From Petasospora fabianii (taxonomy: Eukaryota; Ascomycota; Saccharomycetes; Phaffomycetales; Wickerhamomycetaceae): DNA of 64,000 bases. Of the stretch, positions 39,013-50,302 are shown in pieces. The stretch is taken from contig CP048717.1 of NCBI GenBank assembly GCA_022641835.1, positions 62,001-126,000 of the forward strand, read 5' to 3'. Position 1 is the stretch's first letter. Each line of letters begins with the position of its first letter. The position numbers and the translations under genes were made by a program. The notes beneath the pieces are model-generated. The model was not told the DNA's origin and did no database searches. It was given only the letters and a program-made list of their open reading frames with translations.

Positions 39013-40557
39013 ATGGTTAAGATCAAACTTAAGAATCCGGCTATCAAGGACGACCCGGATAAGCCGAAGGAGACCACGACAAAACTCAAGGTTAAACTTC
39101 CCGTCTCCAAACCAAAGGCCTCTCCACCGGTACCGACTGTGTCCTCGACGAGTAAGACACATGGCTTAAAACTCAAGCTTGGATCCAAGGCCAAGGCCAA
39201 ATCAAGCTCACGGTCTGCACCACATGTACCGCGTATCCGTGTGAAGCCGACGCGTATCCCCGGTGAGGGATACGATTCAGAAGACTCTGAGATTGAAGAC
39301 GATCCTCTCGTGGAGGAGGCTATTGTATTACGAATGCTTCCAGATGCTGAGCTCGACTATGTACGTCATTGTGTTGAGAGTGGTGACATGAGTGGTATTA
39401 ATATAAAGTGGAAGGATAGACGTCGTTGTTGGATCTATGTGAACAATACCACATATGTGGGGAAACTCATGAGACTCCCTAACATCATTGAGGCACAAAA
39501 GACTGTGGATAAGAAAAACATCTTCAAGATGATGGATATCAGTGAGATTCTCGTTGTGTTGAAACGTGTCCAACATGAGTCTGAGATTGATGATGTGCCC
39601 GCTGATGATGAAGAATACCACAGTGGTCTCACGGCGCCAATGAAGAACATTACAAAATCGCAGTATCGTCGAAAGTTAACCAAGGATAGGATTGAGGCCA
39701 TTGAAGCCCGTGTTGATGAACTTTTCCGAATGGATGAAGAAGCAATGCAAACCACTTTTGAGTTGATTGATCCGGATTCAGTGGCAAACGTTGAAGAGAC
39801 TGCACGCCAGTCATCTGAAACTCATCACGCTATCCCATCAAGAGTCATTGATGAAGAAGAGTCTGCAAAGAATGCCCTTCAACAGTCGAAGGAGAAGGAA
39901 CAACAGGCCATTACAGAGGAAGTTCAACAGGAGGAGGAAGAGATTGCGGATGGTATCGACGATTTGGAGCTTGAATTGGAGCAGGCCCTTGAAGGTGGTG
40001 ATTTGGAGGGTCTTGAAGACGATGAGGAAGAGGATGACGATGACGACGATGACGATGATGACGATGATAGCGACAACGAAGGTGGTGTTCATCGTAAAGT
40101 TGAAGTTGATGAGGACCAACAACATCTTGCCTTACTCAGAGATGAGATTAGCGAGCTTGAGGCTACAATTAAGAGCAATCAGAGTAAGTTGGAAAAGACA
40201 AGTAATGCGCTCATGCGTGGCAGAATGGTCAATAGTATTACCAAATTGGAGCAAGAGCTCGAGAATAAGAAGAGACAGCTCCGTGTGGACGAGGAGAAGA
40301 CTACGAATAAAAGTCAAGAAACGGATCAGACACAACAGAATCGTGCTAATTCTGCCTCAAACACTTCTACGATGGGACAGGATATGGACGATGATGATGA
40401 CGATGAAGAAGACGTTGAGATGGAGGATGATGATGACGACGAGGGCGCAGGTGGTGACGGTGATGGTGATGGTGATGCTCCAATGGCTTCTATGGGTTCA
40501 GGTGAAGGTGACTTACTTGACATGGATGATGATGACCTTGAGGAGTTGTTCGGGTGA
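39013..40557 (+). CDS. TAF7: TFIID subunit Taf7
   Basis: RNA polymerase II general factor subunit, 514 residues. The TAFII55 N-terminal domain spans about 85-190: EEAIVLRMLP, INIKWKDRRRCWIYVNNTTYVGKLMRLPNIIEAQKTVDKKNIFKMMDISEILVV in shortened view. It is preceded by a basic Lys/Pro-rich leader and followed by a long acidic C-terminus with Asp/Glu runs (around 340-352 and 465-490) and a coiled coil. The acidic runs are GAT/GAC repeats at the DNA level. It diverges from MTF1. Confidence 0.95.
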   Translation: MVKIKLKNPAIKDDPDKPKETTTKLKVKLPVSKPKASPPVPTVSSTSKTHGLKLKLGSKAKAKSSSRSAPHVPRIRVKPTRIPGEGYDSEDSEIEDDPLVEEAIVLRMLPDAELDYVRHCVESGDMSGINIKWKDRRRCWIYVNNTTYVGKLMRLPNIIEAQKTVDKKNIFKMMDISEILVVLKRVQHESEIDDVPADDEEYHSGLTAPMKNITKSQYRRKLTKDRIEAIEARVDELFRMDEEAMQTTFELIDPDSVANVEETARQSSETHHAIPSRVIDEEESAKNALQQSKEKEQQAITEEVQQEEEEIADGIDDLELELEQALEGGDLEGLEDDEEEDDDDDDDDDDDDSDNEGGVHRKVEVDEDQQHLALLRDEISELEATIKSNQSKLEKTSNALMRGRMVNSITKLEQELENKKRQLRVDEEKTTNKSQETDQTQQNRANSASNTSTMGQDMDDDDDDEEDVEMEDDDDDEGAGGDGDGDGDAPMASMGSGEGDLLDMDDDDLEELFG

Positions 40558-40694
40558 GATGATGATGATTGACGGTAATCGCGCTGACGCTGTGTTAGTT
40601 AGAAAATGCAAGGGGGAAGATCACACAATGTTACCACAACACATAATCTCGTAGCATCCAACGTGAGAGCAGCAACGATAATAAAGATACAAAG

Positions 40695-41162
40695 ATGTCA
40701 TTGAATTGGGTTACGAGACAGGACAATAGAGATCAACCATTTGTGCCGCTTCCAGGTGAGGTTATCCAGCACGCACAGCCTGAAGAAGTTGTGGTGAGGC
40801 TTACGCCCCTCAATCAACCTGGGGCAGAGACGATCGCCATCCAGGGTAAGATTTACCTCACGTCACATCGGGTAGTGGTGCTTTCTAATAAGACTAAAGT
40901 CCACGAGGCTGATAACTTTTCATTACTTTACAGGGACGTGTTTTCGCATAAACTGGACATTCCGTGGTTCGGAAGCAACAAGTATGTGATGTTGTTCCGC
41001 ATCTCTAACCAGAACGGTGGCCTCAACTACCTCTACCAATGGGAGGCTCGGGTGGTGTTCAACCAGGGAGGTGCCATGACATACGCAGAAAGATTTGCCC
41101 AACTCAAGACAAGGTTTGACAACAACCAGGAGGATGAGTTACCCGCGTATAGCGAACAGTGA
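40695..41162 (+). CDS. WBP2-like GRAM-domain protein
   Basis: A 155-residue protein made almost entirely of a GRAM/PH-like domain (about 15-140), with ETIAIQGKIYLTSHRVVVLSN and KLDIPWFGSNKYVMLFR typical of the WBP2 (WW-domain-binding protein 2) family. The C-terminal LPAYSEQ is a PY-like end that could bind a WW-domain ubiquitin ligase such as Rsp5. The cellular role in yeasts is poorly known. Confidence 0.87.
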   Translation: MSLNWVTRQDNRDQPFVPLPGEVIQHAQPEEVVVRLTPLNQPGAETIAIQGKIYLTSHRVVVLSNKTKVHEADNFSLLYRDVFSHKLDIPWFGSNKYVMLFRISNQNGGLNYLYQWEARVVFNQGGAMTYAERFAQLKTRFDNNQEDELPAYSEQ

Positions 41163-41628
41163 TAGGACCCACCCTAGAGAAGGTTTTGTTTGTCTCAGTA
41201 CAGTCCCCTATCGGCCAATGCGGTTGCGGGCGAATTGCGCAAGATGAATGGTGCGCACGGCTCTGCCAGGATATGCGTACCTTGGCAGGAAATAATGCAC
41301 AAGGGGAATCAGGTATAGGTACTGTGAGTTGTAGAGTACACCCACATCCTGACGTAGTGGAGGCTTTTGGTGTGTGTGTTGTTGTGTTTGGGAGCATCCT
41401 CCAGGAGGGCCAGGGCCAGTCCCCTTATAATCCCATACGCGGAAATTAGATAGTATTGCCCTTTTAGGAAGTTGAGGCTCAAGCGCGCGCTCTCGCACCG
41501 TAACAAGCTGAAAGCCCGGTGGTGGGGGGTGGGCCCTTTTCCGCGGCGAGAATTATGAAGGGCCAACTCTCCAGGCAAGTGCTCCACAGCTTACAGGACA
41601 GCCTCGGCAGGTACGCAAGCGCACAGCC
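41163..41628. other. GC-rich intergenic, SNF2 promoter
   Basis: 466 bp without a credible gene; short open frames here are on both strands and show no coding character. It contains a CGCGCGC run near 41484 and a G-rich run near 41522. Confidence 0.5.
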
Positions 41629-42211
41629 ATGGAGTTCAACAGGGCGGTCCCCAAGGAGGAGGTCCAGAAGCTCTACTACGTGAGTATACTATACCTATAT
41701 ACACTGGCATACCGCGCTGTTCACACATACACCACTACCGCCCACTTCAAAACAACACCGCCGCCCGTGCCGCCACTAGCAAACAAAACATATCATCACG
41801 ACGCGTTGTTTACGCGGAGCATCTGCTCCACCATTGTTGGTAAATACAGCCGCCCACAAGGGAACTTCATCTGATCAGGGTCATTGTTCTTTCAGAATGC
41901 ACATCCTGGACCGGTACACTTTCACACACCACATACTATACGCTCCCCACACGCACTATTCACATACTATAACACTACCACCCCCCGCTGCCTGCACACC
42001 GACTCACTATTATCAATCGGGCTCACTAAAGCCGGTGTCTCAGTGCCATTAACAGCACTCAATTGCAATATACTAACATCAACTACAGCGCTGGCAGGCA
42101 CTAAAAGCCCAGTACGGTGAGAACGCTGGCCAGAATGCAGAGTTTGTTCAGCTCTCTAAAGTCTTGAAGCACATCTCCAAACAACAGGAGATGGCTAGAC
42201 AACAACAAGAA

Positions 42212-42243
<32 letters not shown>

Positions 42244-45200
42244 TCCTCAGCCACAGCAACATCAGCAGAACCGCATGGGCAACCCTAACGGTTCTCCAAT
42301 GGTGCAACAACAGTTGCCACTTCATCAACAAATTCAAAATCAACAACAACAGGCTCAACAACGCCAGTCACAAGGCATCAATGGCAATGGGTTTGGCCAA
42401 GGGATGGGATCACCTGTTCCACAATCATCATCCATGACCCCACAACAGCCACACATGCCCACTCCTTCAATGGGACAGCAACAGATTCCTGGCCAACAAC
42501 GCGGTCAGATCAATTCTGGTCTGTTTGCTCCATATCAATCTATTCTGTTAAAGGCCCAGATTGCTGCATTCAAATGCCTGGTTAAGAACATGCCAATCCC
42601 ACCAGAAGTCAACAACATATTGATGACATCGGTCAAGAATAACGCCAATGCCAATTTAGGTAATGTTACTGGCCCATCGGGCACGACAGTGACACACCCA
42701 CCTAATACTGGCCTTCCAAATGCCACACCAAGGTCAATATCAGCATCTCAGACACCACTTCAAGTGCCAGGGCAACAAATTCCTGCTTCTGTCCCACAGT
42801 CCATGAATGCCAATACACCACAACTCAATCCACACATGTCTCCACAGGCATCTGTCATTCAATCCACATCTAATGCTGCATCTCCAATTGTGAACCAGTC
42901 TACTCATGGCTCACAACATCAAACACCCGTCATCCCTGGCAAGGCTACTTCGGCCACACCCACATCACAGCAACTGCCACCGGCTAAGCCAGGCCCAAAT
43001 GCTGAAGTTGACAAGCCGGTACCGATTGAGAAATTTAAGGAGTTGCATCCAGATATCACAACTATCGTGCCAATCAATGACCCAAAGCTCCAAGTTGAGA
43101 GTTACACCATGCCTAAGCAGCAATCAGGTGTACCATACGAAATCTTGAGTCATCCAAAATCAAGAGTTATCGTACCAGGTGTCTTCCCACCGGGCCTAGA
43201 TCTTCCACGTGCTGCTGATCTTCGAGAAGCTACGATACAATTGGAGATCGATGCTACGCTTGAAGAGTTTAGTTTCAAGCTGCAAGGTATTGAAGATCCA
43301 GAAAACAAGGACCTTGATGACTTGATTGATTATTACGCTCTGAAGTTACTCCCACTACAGAAGGCCATGAGGGGTCACGTTGCTAGTTTCAACTACTTTA
43401 AAAACTCGCTTTTGACCAACACTCATCCAAACTTCCTGGCTAAGATACGTAAGATTAACCTCATGGATGCGTCAACGACAACTCATCTTCACACTCAACA
43501 ACTGAACATGAAGCAGAAGATTGAGCACAAGAAGAAATTTGACCAAATTGAGAAGCTCACTGCCGACTCCGGCTCCATTATTAAGAAGAGAACAGCGAAA
43601 AAGGAACTCGTTGTCAAGTTTGGAAGATCGATATCGTCTGCTCACGTCAATATTGAGAAGGAGGAGCAGAAGAGAATCGAGAGAAATGCCAAGCAGCGTT
43701 TGCAGGCTTTGAAGGCTAACGATGAAGAGGCTTATATCAAGTTGTTAGATCAGACAAAGGATACCAGAATTACTCATTTGTTGAAGCAAACCAACACTTT
43801 CTTGGACTCTTTGGCACAGGCCGTTAAGGAACAGCAGAAGGAAACACACGAGGCTGCCAAGGCTGTTGGAAGAGAGGTCAATGATGAGTTTGAGAACATC
43901 GAAGAGGGTGAAAACATTGATTATTACTCTGTCGCCCATAGAATCAAGGAGGAGGTCAAGGTTCAGCCAAGTATTCTCGTTGGTGGTGAGTTGAAGGAGT
44001 ATCAGATGAAGGGTCTCCAATGGATGGTTTCCCTTTTCAATAACCATTTGAATGGTATCTTGGCCGATGAGATGGGTTTGGGTAAGACTATTCAAAGTAT
44101 CTCCTTGATCACCTATCTTGTTGAGGTGAAGAAAGTCCCAGGTCCATTCCTTGTCATTGTTCCATTGTCCACTTTGACCAATTGGAACTTGGAGTTTGAA
44201 AAATGGGCTCCGTCTGTGAAGAAGATCACTTACAAGGGTAACCCAAATGCTAGAAAGACGATGCAGCACGATATCAGAACGGGCAACTTCCAGGTGTTGT
44301 TGACCACATTCGAGTATATCATCAAGGATCGTCCACTCTTGTCCAAGATCAGTTGGGCTCACATGATCATCGATGAAGGTCACAGAATGAAGAACAGTAA
44401 CTCCAAGTTGTCATCTACATTGACTCAGTTCTATCATACTGATTATCGTTTGATTTTGACTGGTACTCCACTTCAGAACAACTTGCCGGAACTTTGGGCA
44501 TTATTGAACTTTGTTCTTCCTAAGATCTTCAACTCTGTCAAGTCCTTTGATGAATGGTTCAACACACCATTTGCCAACACTGGTGGCCAGGATAAGATTG
44601 AGCTCTCTGAAGAAGAGACACTTTTGGTCATTAGAAGATTGCACAAGGTTTTGAGACCATTCTTGTTGCGTCGTTTGAAGAAGGATGTCGAGAAGGACTT
44701 GCCAGACAAAGTCGAGAAGGTTATCAAGTGTAAGATGAGTTCCTTGCAGAGATCTCTTTACCAGCAAATGTTGAAGTGCCATCAGATCTTTACTTGTGAT
44801 GAGTCTGGTGAGAACTTTGTTCCAGTGAAGGGTCTTAACAACCCAGTCATGCAGTTGAGAAAGATCTGTAACCATCCATTCGTCTTTGAAGACATTGAAG
44901 ACCTCATCAACCCATCTCATGAGACTAACAACAACATTTGGAGAGTTGCAGGTAAGTTTGAATTGTTACAAAGAGTGTTGCCAAAGTTCAAGGCGACTGG
45001 TCATAGAGTTTTGATCTTCTTCCAGATGACACAGATCATGGATATCATGGAGGACTTTTTGAGATTGAACGACTTGAAGTACCTGAGACTTGATGGTTCT
45101 ACAAAGCCGGATGACCGTACCGATTTGTTGAAGCTGTTCAATGCTCCAGATTCTGAGTACTTTGCCTTCTTGTTGTCCACAAGAGCTGGTGGTTTGGGTT

Positions 45201-46537
45201 TGAACTTGCAGACTGCTGATACAGTTATCATCTTTGATACGGATTGGAATCCTCACCAGGATTTGCAAGCGCAGGACAGAGCTCACAGAATTGGACAGAA
45301 GAATGAGGTGCGTATCTTGAGATTGATTACTGAGGATTCTGTGGAAGAGGTTATTTTGGAACGTGCTCATCAGAAATTGGATATTGATGGCAAGGTCATT
45401 CAGGCTGGTAAGTTTGACAATAAGTCTACTGCTGAAGAGCAAGAGGCGCTCTTGAGAGCTTTGTTGGAGGCTGAGGAGAATAAGAAGGCTGATGACAACG
45501 AGGATTTGGACGATGACGAGTTGAATGAAATTCTTTCCAGAAACGATGATGAGCTGGCCTTATTCAAGAAGATGGACGAGGAGAACAAGAACAAGAATCT
45601 CCAGGGACGCTTGATCACACTTGGTGAGCTTCCTAAGACCTTCTCCAAGGACCCACTTGACTACATTGCTGCACAGGATGTTCACGTTGAGCTTGGTCGT
45701 GGAGCCAGAGAACGTAAGCAGATGTACTACGAGGACAACATCTCTGAAGAGCAGTGGCTAAGAGAGATTGACGCCGAAGAGTCTGACGATGGAGACGCTG
45801 AAGATGCACCAAAGAGAAAGAAGAAAAAGAGATCTAGAGCCAAGAAGCAGAGCCTTGATCAGGATGAAGATGATGACGATGAGGATCAAGATGGCTTTGT
45901 TGGTAAGAAGAGAAGAAGTGCACCTCCTGCTGCTGATAACGAGTTTGATTCAGGTGCCTCAACTCCGGCTGCTACTCCTCCAGTTGGTGGTCCACGTGGT
46001 CGTGGTAAGAAGGCTCCAGCTCGTGGTAAGAAGAGTACTCCAGCTAGTCGTGCACAGACACCAGCCAACCGTCTCCCAAGAGGTGAGTCCTTGACTCGCG
46101 ATCAGCGTGAGACGTTAAATCTTCAATGTGAAAACATTTGTGAGGATTTGATTGATTATATTAATGAGGATGGTCGTCGCTTGAGTGACATTTTCATGGT
46201 GAAGCCAGCTAAGAGACTATACCCTGACTACTATGTGTTGATCAAGTACCCAATTGCGTTTGACATGATCAAAAAGAGGATTCATTCCAAGATTTACCAA
46301 AGTCTTCGTGAGTTCATTGAAGATATCCATTTGATGTTTGCCAATGCCAGAATCTACAACGAGGAGGGATCAATGGTGTATAACGATGCCAATGAGTTGG
46401 AGAAATTGGCTTTAGAGAAATACTTAGAGCTTACCGAAGAGACAAGTGTGGACTTTACGGAGTTTGATGAGGAGCACTTGGCCAAAGTTCAACCAAAGAA
46501 CAACGTTGCCGATGGAGCCGGGGTTGGAGTGTTGTGA
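41629..46537 (+). CDS. SNF2: SWI/SNF chromatin-remodelling ATPase
   Basis: Catalytic subunit of SWI/SNF. Exon 1 (41629-41679, MEFNRAVPKEEVQKLYY) and exon 2 (42089-46537) give 1,499 residues. The joined phrase VQKLYY|RWQALKAQYG matches the yeast Snf2 N-terminus. Then come a Gln-rich stretch (about 45-75), a QLQ-like segment near 155-190, an HSA region (about 470-560), the helicase core (Walker A EMGLGKT near 680, DEGH near 778, STRAGGLGLNLQTAD), a SnAC region with GRGARERK and EEQWLRE, AT-hook-like RGRGKK, and a bromodomain (about 1361-1464). SnAC features and the Q-rich N-terminus favour SNF2 over STH1. Confidence 0.95.
41680..42088 (+). other. SNF2 intron
   Basis: 409 nt, the longest in the window; donor GTGAGT, branch ATACTAAC at 42070-42077, acceptor CAG. 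It follows codon 17 in phase 0. No snoRNA boxes were recognised inside. Confidence 0.88.
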
Positions 46538-46905
46538 ATTTTAATGACGAGATATAGAAGAGAGATGTATTTGAGTGGTTTGTTAATTGTATGAACTTGT
46601 ACTATATAAGAGCACGTTGTAGTGTGTCACATGTCAAGCTCGGTGGAATGGGCCACATGGTATCCCTCGTATAAACACTGTGTGAAGCACATGCTCAAAA
46701 ACGGACAAAGGACCGAATCACATGCGAACGAAATTCGCATTCGCACGTGATCATGTTATGGTTCGGGCAGCAGTCGTACAGATTTTTTCAACAGTCGTGT
46801 CTTCCTTCATAAGGGAAAAAAATTCCCACAAGATCCGCACTTTGTTTGAGCTTCCCCCTTTTTTAGACTCTCTGTTCAAACACCAGCCCACTTCAATCAC
46901 CTAAT
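46538..46905. promoter_or_regulatory. SAM synthetase promoter with Cbf1-type site
   Basis: 368 bp. CACGTGA at 46744-46750 is the core bound by Cbf1/Met4 at sulfur-amino-acid genes, and TCACATG variants lie at about 46627 and 46716. A pyrimidine-rich leader precedes the start codon. Methionine control is an inference. Confidence 0.5.
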
Positions 46906-48063
46906 ATGTCTGCTGCTTCCGAGACGTTCCTTTTCACCTCCGAGTCTGTCGGTGAAGGTCACCCAGATAAGATCTGTGACCAGGTTTCCGATGCCATCCT
47001 CGACGCTTGTTTGGCTGTTGACCCTCTTTCCAAGGTTGCCTGTGAGACTGCTTCTAAGACTGGTATGATTATGGTTTTCGGTGAGATCACCACCAAGGCC
47101 CAGCTCGACTACCAGAAGATTATCAGAGACACCATTAAGCACATTGGTTACGATGACTCTGCTAAGGGTTTCGACTACAAGACCTGTAACGTTCTTGTTG
47201 CCATTGAGCAGCAGTCTCCAGATATTGCCCAGGGTTTGCACTACGAGAAGGCTCTTGAGGACCTCGGTGCCGGTGACCAGGGTATCATGTTTGGTTATGC
47301 TACCGATGAGACTGATGAGAAGTTGCCATTGACTATCTTGTTGGCCCACAAGCTTAACGCTGCCCTTGCCGATGCTAGAAGATCTGGTGCTCTTCCATGG
47401 TTGAGACCAGACACCAAGACTCAGGTCACTGTTGAGTACAAGAACGACAACGGTGCCGTTATCCCATTGAGAGTTGACACCATTGTTATCTCTACTCAGC
47501 ACGCTGAGGAGATCTCCACTGAGGACCTCAGATCTGAGATTATTCAGCACATTGTTAAGAAGGTTATTCCATCTAACTTGCTCGATGATAAGACCGTTTA
47601 CCACATCCAGCCATCTGGTAGATTCGTCATTGGTGGTCCACAGGGTGATGCCGGTTTGACTGGTAGAAAGATCATTGTTGACACTTATGGTGGTTGGGGT
47701 GCTCACGGTGGTGGTGCCTTCTCCGGTAAGGATTTCTCCAAGGTTGACAGATCTGCTGCTTACGCTGCTAGATGGATTGCCAAGTCCTTGGTTCACGCTA
47801 AGCTTGCTAGAAGAGCTTTGGTTCAGTTGTCTTATGCCATTGGTGTTGCTGAGCCATTGTCTATCTTTGTTGAGACTTATGGTACTTCTAAGTACTCTTC
47901 TGATGAGCTTGTTGCCATCATTAGAAAGAACTTTGACCTCAGACCAGGTGTTGTTGTCAAGGAGTTGGACTTGGCTAGACCAATCTACTTCAAGACTGCC
48001 TCTTACGGTCACTTCACTGACCAGTCTAACCCATGGGAGCAGCCAAAGCCATTGAAGTTCTAA
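46906..48063 (+). CDS. SAM2: S-adenosylmethionine synthetase
   Basis: Makes S-adenosylmethionine from methionine and ATP in the cytosol. The 385 residues contain [20 protein letters not shown] at the N-terminus, [16 protein letters not shown], and the P-loop-like [22 protein letters not shown], all signatures of the MAT family. Codon use is extremely biased (AAG, GGT, TTG), as expected for an abundant enzyme. Only one copy is in the window, so SAM1 versus SAM2 naming is arbitrary. Confidence 0.96.
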   Translation: MSAASETFLFTSESVGEGHPDKICDQVSDAILDACLAVDPLSKVACETASKTGMIMVFGEITTKAQLDYQKIIRDTIKHIGYDDSAKGFDYKTCNVLVAIEQQSPDIAQGLHYEKALEDLGAGDQGIMFGYATDETDEKLPLTILLAHKLNAALADARRSGALPWLRPDTKTQVTVEYKNDNGAVIPLRVDTIVISTQHAEEISTEDLRSEIIQHIVKKVIPSNLLDDKTVYHIQPSGRFVIGGPQGDAGLTGRKIIVDTYGGWGAHGGGAFSGKDFSKVDRSAAYAARWIAKSLVHAKLARRALVQLSYAIGVAEPLSIFVETYGTSKYSSDELVAIIRKNFDLRPGVVVKELDLARPIYFKTASYGHFTDQSNPWEQPKPLKF

Positions 48064-48877
48064 GTTGATCTGGGACAATCATTGAAAACTCCCTCCCTTT
48101 TTAACCACTCTCTCACGCCCTCTTAAAAAACTAATAATGATGCTTATGACCGTGCCAACGCTCAACTCGTTGGTGCACCACAACAAGAATTTACGATTCT
48201 TTCCCCCCCTTCAGATTCTTTGATCCCCACAAAATCACACAGACATACTCTTTTATTTTTGTTACCTTTTGCTCTACGACTTCTTTGCAACTCATGTCAT
48301 TTTAATCGGTTATGATCAGCCCAGTCTGCTATATAGAGTCACCTCATGTCCCTCAACAGGCATATCATAGATGGTCATTGTCTAAAACTTTTGTTGTAGT
48401 TTCATCAAGTAGTTACTAAATCGAATAGGGTATCAGCTACAAACAGCTAGGCTAGAAGCTTCTAAAAGATCTACTAAAAGTATTAGGTATAGGTCATTTG
48501 ACTATGATGCGCGCTGGTTTCCCGATCAGGGCAGGAGGGGAAGAGGATAAGCGAGACACACATAGGGAAAATGGCGTTCCCTCGTGGGCCAATGATAATG
48601 CACTATTAACATAGCTTAGTGTTTGCCGAGATCGCTCTAGATCATCTCGGTCCAAGGTCATCATAAAGATCTGTTTTTGCGAGTTTCGGTATGAGTTCGG
48701 GGAGCAGGAAGTGGTCCTCGGGCACTTTGTGGGGTGGTGTGGGGTTTATGTGAACACTGACTGGTGTGGGCACTGGGTTTGGGATATAAGTATAAAAAGG
48801 GCAGGGTTTTCAGGGGGAAAGACATGTTGTGTAGATTAGATGGAAATGTGTATAGATAGAGACTCAGACCTATTATA
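48064..48877. promoter_or_regulatory. intergenic and CIT3 promoter
   Basis: 814 bp with no gene. CCGAGAT (48626-48632) and ATCTCGG (48644-48650) form an inverted repeat with 11-bp spacing. TATAAAAAG at 48791 is about 85 bp upstream of the CIT3 start. The CCGAGA motif recurs before PDH1. Confidence 0.5.
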
Positions 48878-50302
48878 ATGCTTGGACCACACGTGAGACG
48901 TATCACAACACGTTCATCTCTTCGCCGTTTCTCCACGGCACAACCAGACATCAAGACCACGCTCAAGAGCGTGATTCCACGTCGCGTGGAACTATATCAG
49001 GATGTCAAGAAGAATCTGTCATCTAAGAAGATTGGTGATGTGACGGTGGGAGGTACCATTGGTGGAATGCGTGGTTATTCTGCTCTCTTGTGGGAAGCAT
49101 CAAGTGTTGATGCCGAGAAAGGTGTCACTTTCCATGGCCACACCATTGAGGAATGCCAGGGGTTCTTGCCCAAGCAGCACGATGAGGTGAATGATTCAAA
49201 GTCAGAATTCCTTCCAGAGTCGATGTTTTGGTTCCTTCTTACCGGCGAGAAACCATCTCAGGAGCAGATTGATACATTTAGTTCAGATCTCGTTGCTAAC
49301 TCTGAGCTTCCAGACTACTTGATCAAGTTATTAGACTCGCTTCCTAGTAGGACAATGCATCCAATGACACAGTTGTCAATTGCCATCTCGGCTCTTAATC
49401 ATGACTCTGTGTTTGCCAGTGCGTACTCAAAGGGTATTCCAAAGACGGAATATTGGGAGTATGTGCTTGAGGACTCACTCAACCTCATTGCAAAGCTGCC
49501 AACTATAATTGGACGTATCTATGCCAACACGTATCACAATGGTGAGCAGCTTGGACAGATTGATTTCAGCAAGGATTGGAGTTACAACATGGCTCAACAG
49601 ATGGGATTCACCAGTGATTCGAAGAATGTCAATGGTCTCTCTGGAGAACAGAGTAAGGATTTCGTTAACTTGGTGAGACTCTACTGTGCTCTCCATGGTG
49701 ATCATGAAGGTGGAAATGTTAGTGCTCACTCTACACATCTTGTTGGTTCCGCTCTCAGTGACCCATTCCTCAGTTATAGTGCCGGTGTTCAGGGTCTTGC
49801 AGGTCCGTTGCATGGATTAGCTGCACAAGAAGTTGTTAGATTCATTTTGGAGATGAAGAGTGGCATTGGTGGGGACATTGGTAACAAGGAGAAGATTGAG
49901 AAGCATCTGTGGAGTTTGCTCAATTCGAAGAGAGTCGTCCCTGGGTACGGTCATGGTGTCTTGAGAAAGCCTGATCCAAGATTTAAAGCAATGATTGATT
50001 TCGGACTCAAGAGACCTGAGGAGTTTGATAATGATGACAACTTCCAATTGGTTAAAAACTTGAGCCACATCGCACCAGGTGTGTTGACTGAGCACGGTAA
50101 GACCAAGAACCCATTCCCGAACGTTGACTCGTCAAGTGGAGTTTTGTTCTTGCACTATGGACTTAAGGAGCTTTTGTTCATCACTGTGATTTTTGGTGGG
50201 TCAAGATCATTGGGCCCATTAGCCCAGCTCGTGTGGGACCGTATCTATGGTCTTCCTATTGAGCGTCCAAAGAGTGTCACCTTGGAGATGTTGAAGCGTT
50301 GA
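48878..50302 (+). CDS. CIT3: mitochondrial 2-methylcitrate synthase
   Basis: Citrate synthase family enzyme of 474 residues. The basic, Ser/Arg-rich N-terminus (MLGPHVRRITTRSSLRRFST) is a mitochondrial presequence. Catalytic positions are present: His in GDHEGGNVSAHSTHLV, His in GPLHGLA, and Asp in PNVDSSSGVLF. Sequence alone does not separate citrate from 2-methylcitrate synthase. The adjacent same-strand PDH1 (PrpD), an arrangement also found for CIT3-PDH1 in S. cerevisiae, makes 2-methylcitrate synthase from propionyl-CoA and oxaloacetate the best call. Confidence 0.88.
   Translation: MLGPHVRRITTRSSLRRFSTAQPDIKTTLKSVIPRRVELYQDVKKNLSSKKIGDVTVGGTIGGMRGYSALLWEASSVDAEKGVTFHGHTIEECQGFLPKQHDEVNDSKSEFLPESMFWFLLTGEKPSQEQIDTFSSDLVANSELPDYLIKLLDSLPSRTMHPMTQLSIAISALNHDSVFASAYSKGIPKTEYWEYVLEDSLNLIAKLPTIIGRIYANTYHNGEQLGQIDFSKDWSYNMAQQMGFTSDSKNVNGLSGEQSKDFVNLVRLYCALHGDHEGGNVSAHSTHLVGSALSDPFLSYSAGVQGLAGPLHGLAAQEVVRFILEMKSGIGGDIGNKEKIEKHLWSLLNSKRVVPGYGHGVLRKPDPRFKAMIDFGLKRPEEFDNDDNFQLVKNLSHIAPGVLTEHGKTKNPFPNVDSSSGVLFLHYGLKELLFITVIFGGSRSLGPLAQLVWDRIYGLPIERPKSVTLEMLKR

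Noticed and set aside
41159-41498. Several 90-100 residue frames on both strands in the SNF2 promoter
   Set aside because: GC-rich DNA yields overlapping open frames by chance; none has a recognisable motif.
46722-46904. 60-codon open frame ending one base before the SAM synthetase ATG, a possible uORF
   Set aside because: It spans the CACGTGA element, so most of it is likely promoter DNA that is not transcribed; no coding character.
46897-48078. 393-residue open frame antisense to the SAM synthetase gene
   Set aside because: The sense protein is an unmistakable MAT enzyme with extreme codon bias; the antisense frame is a by-product.
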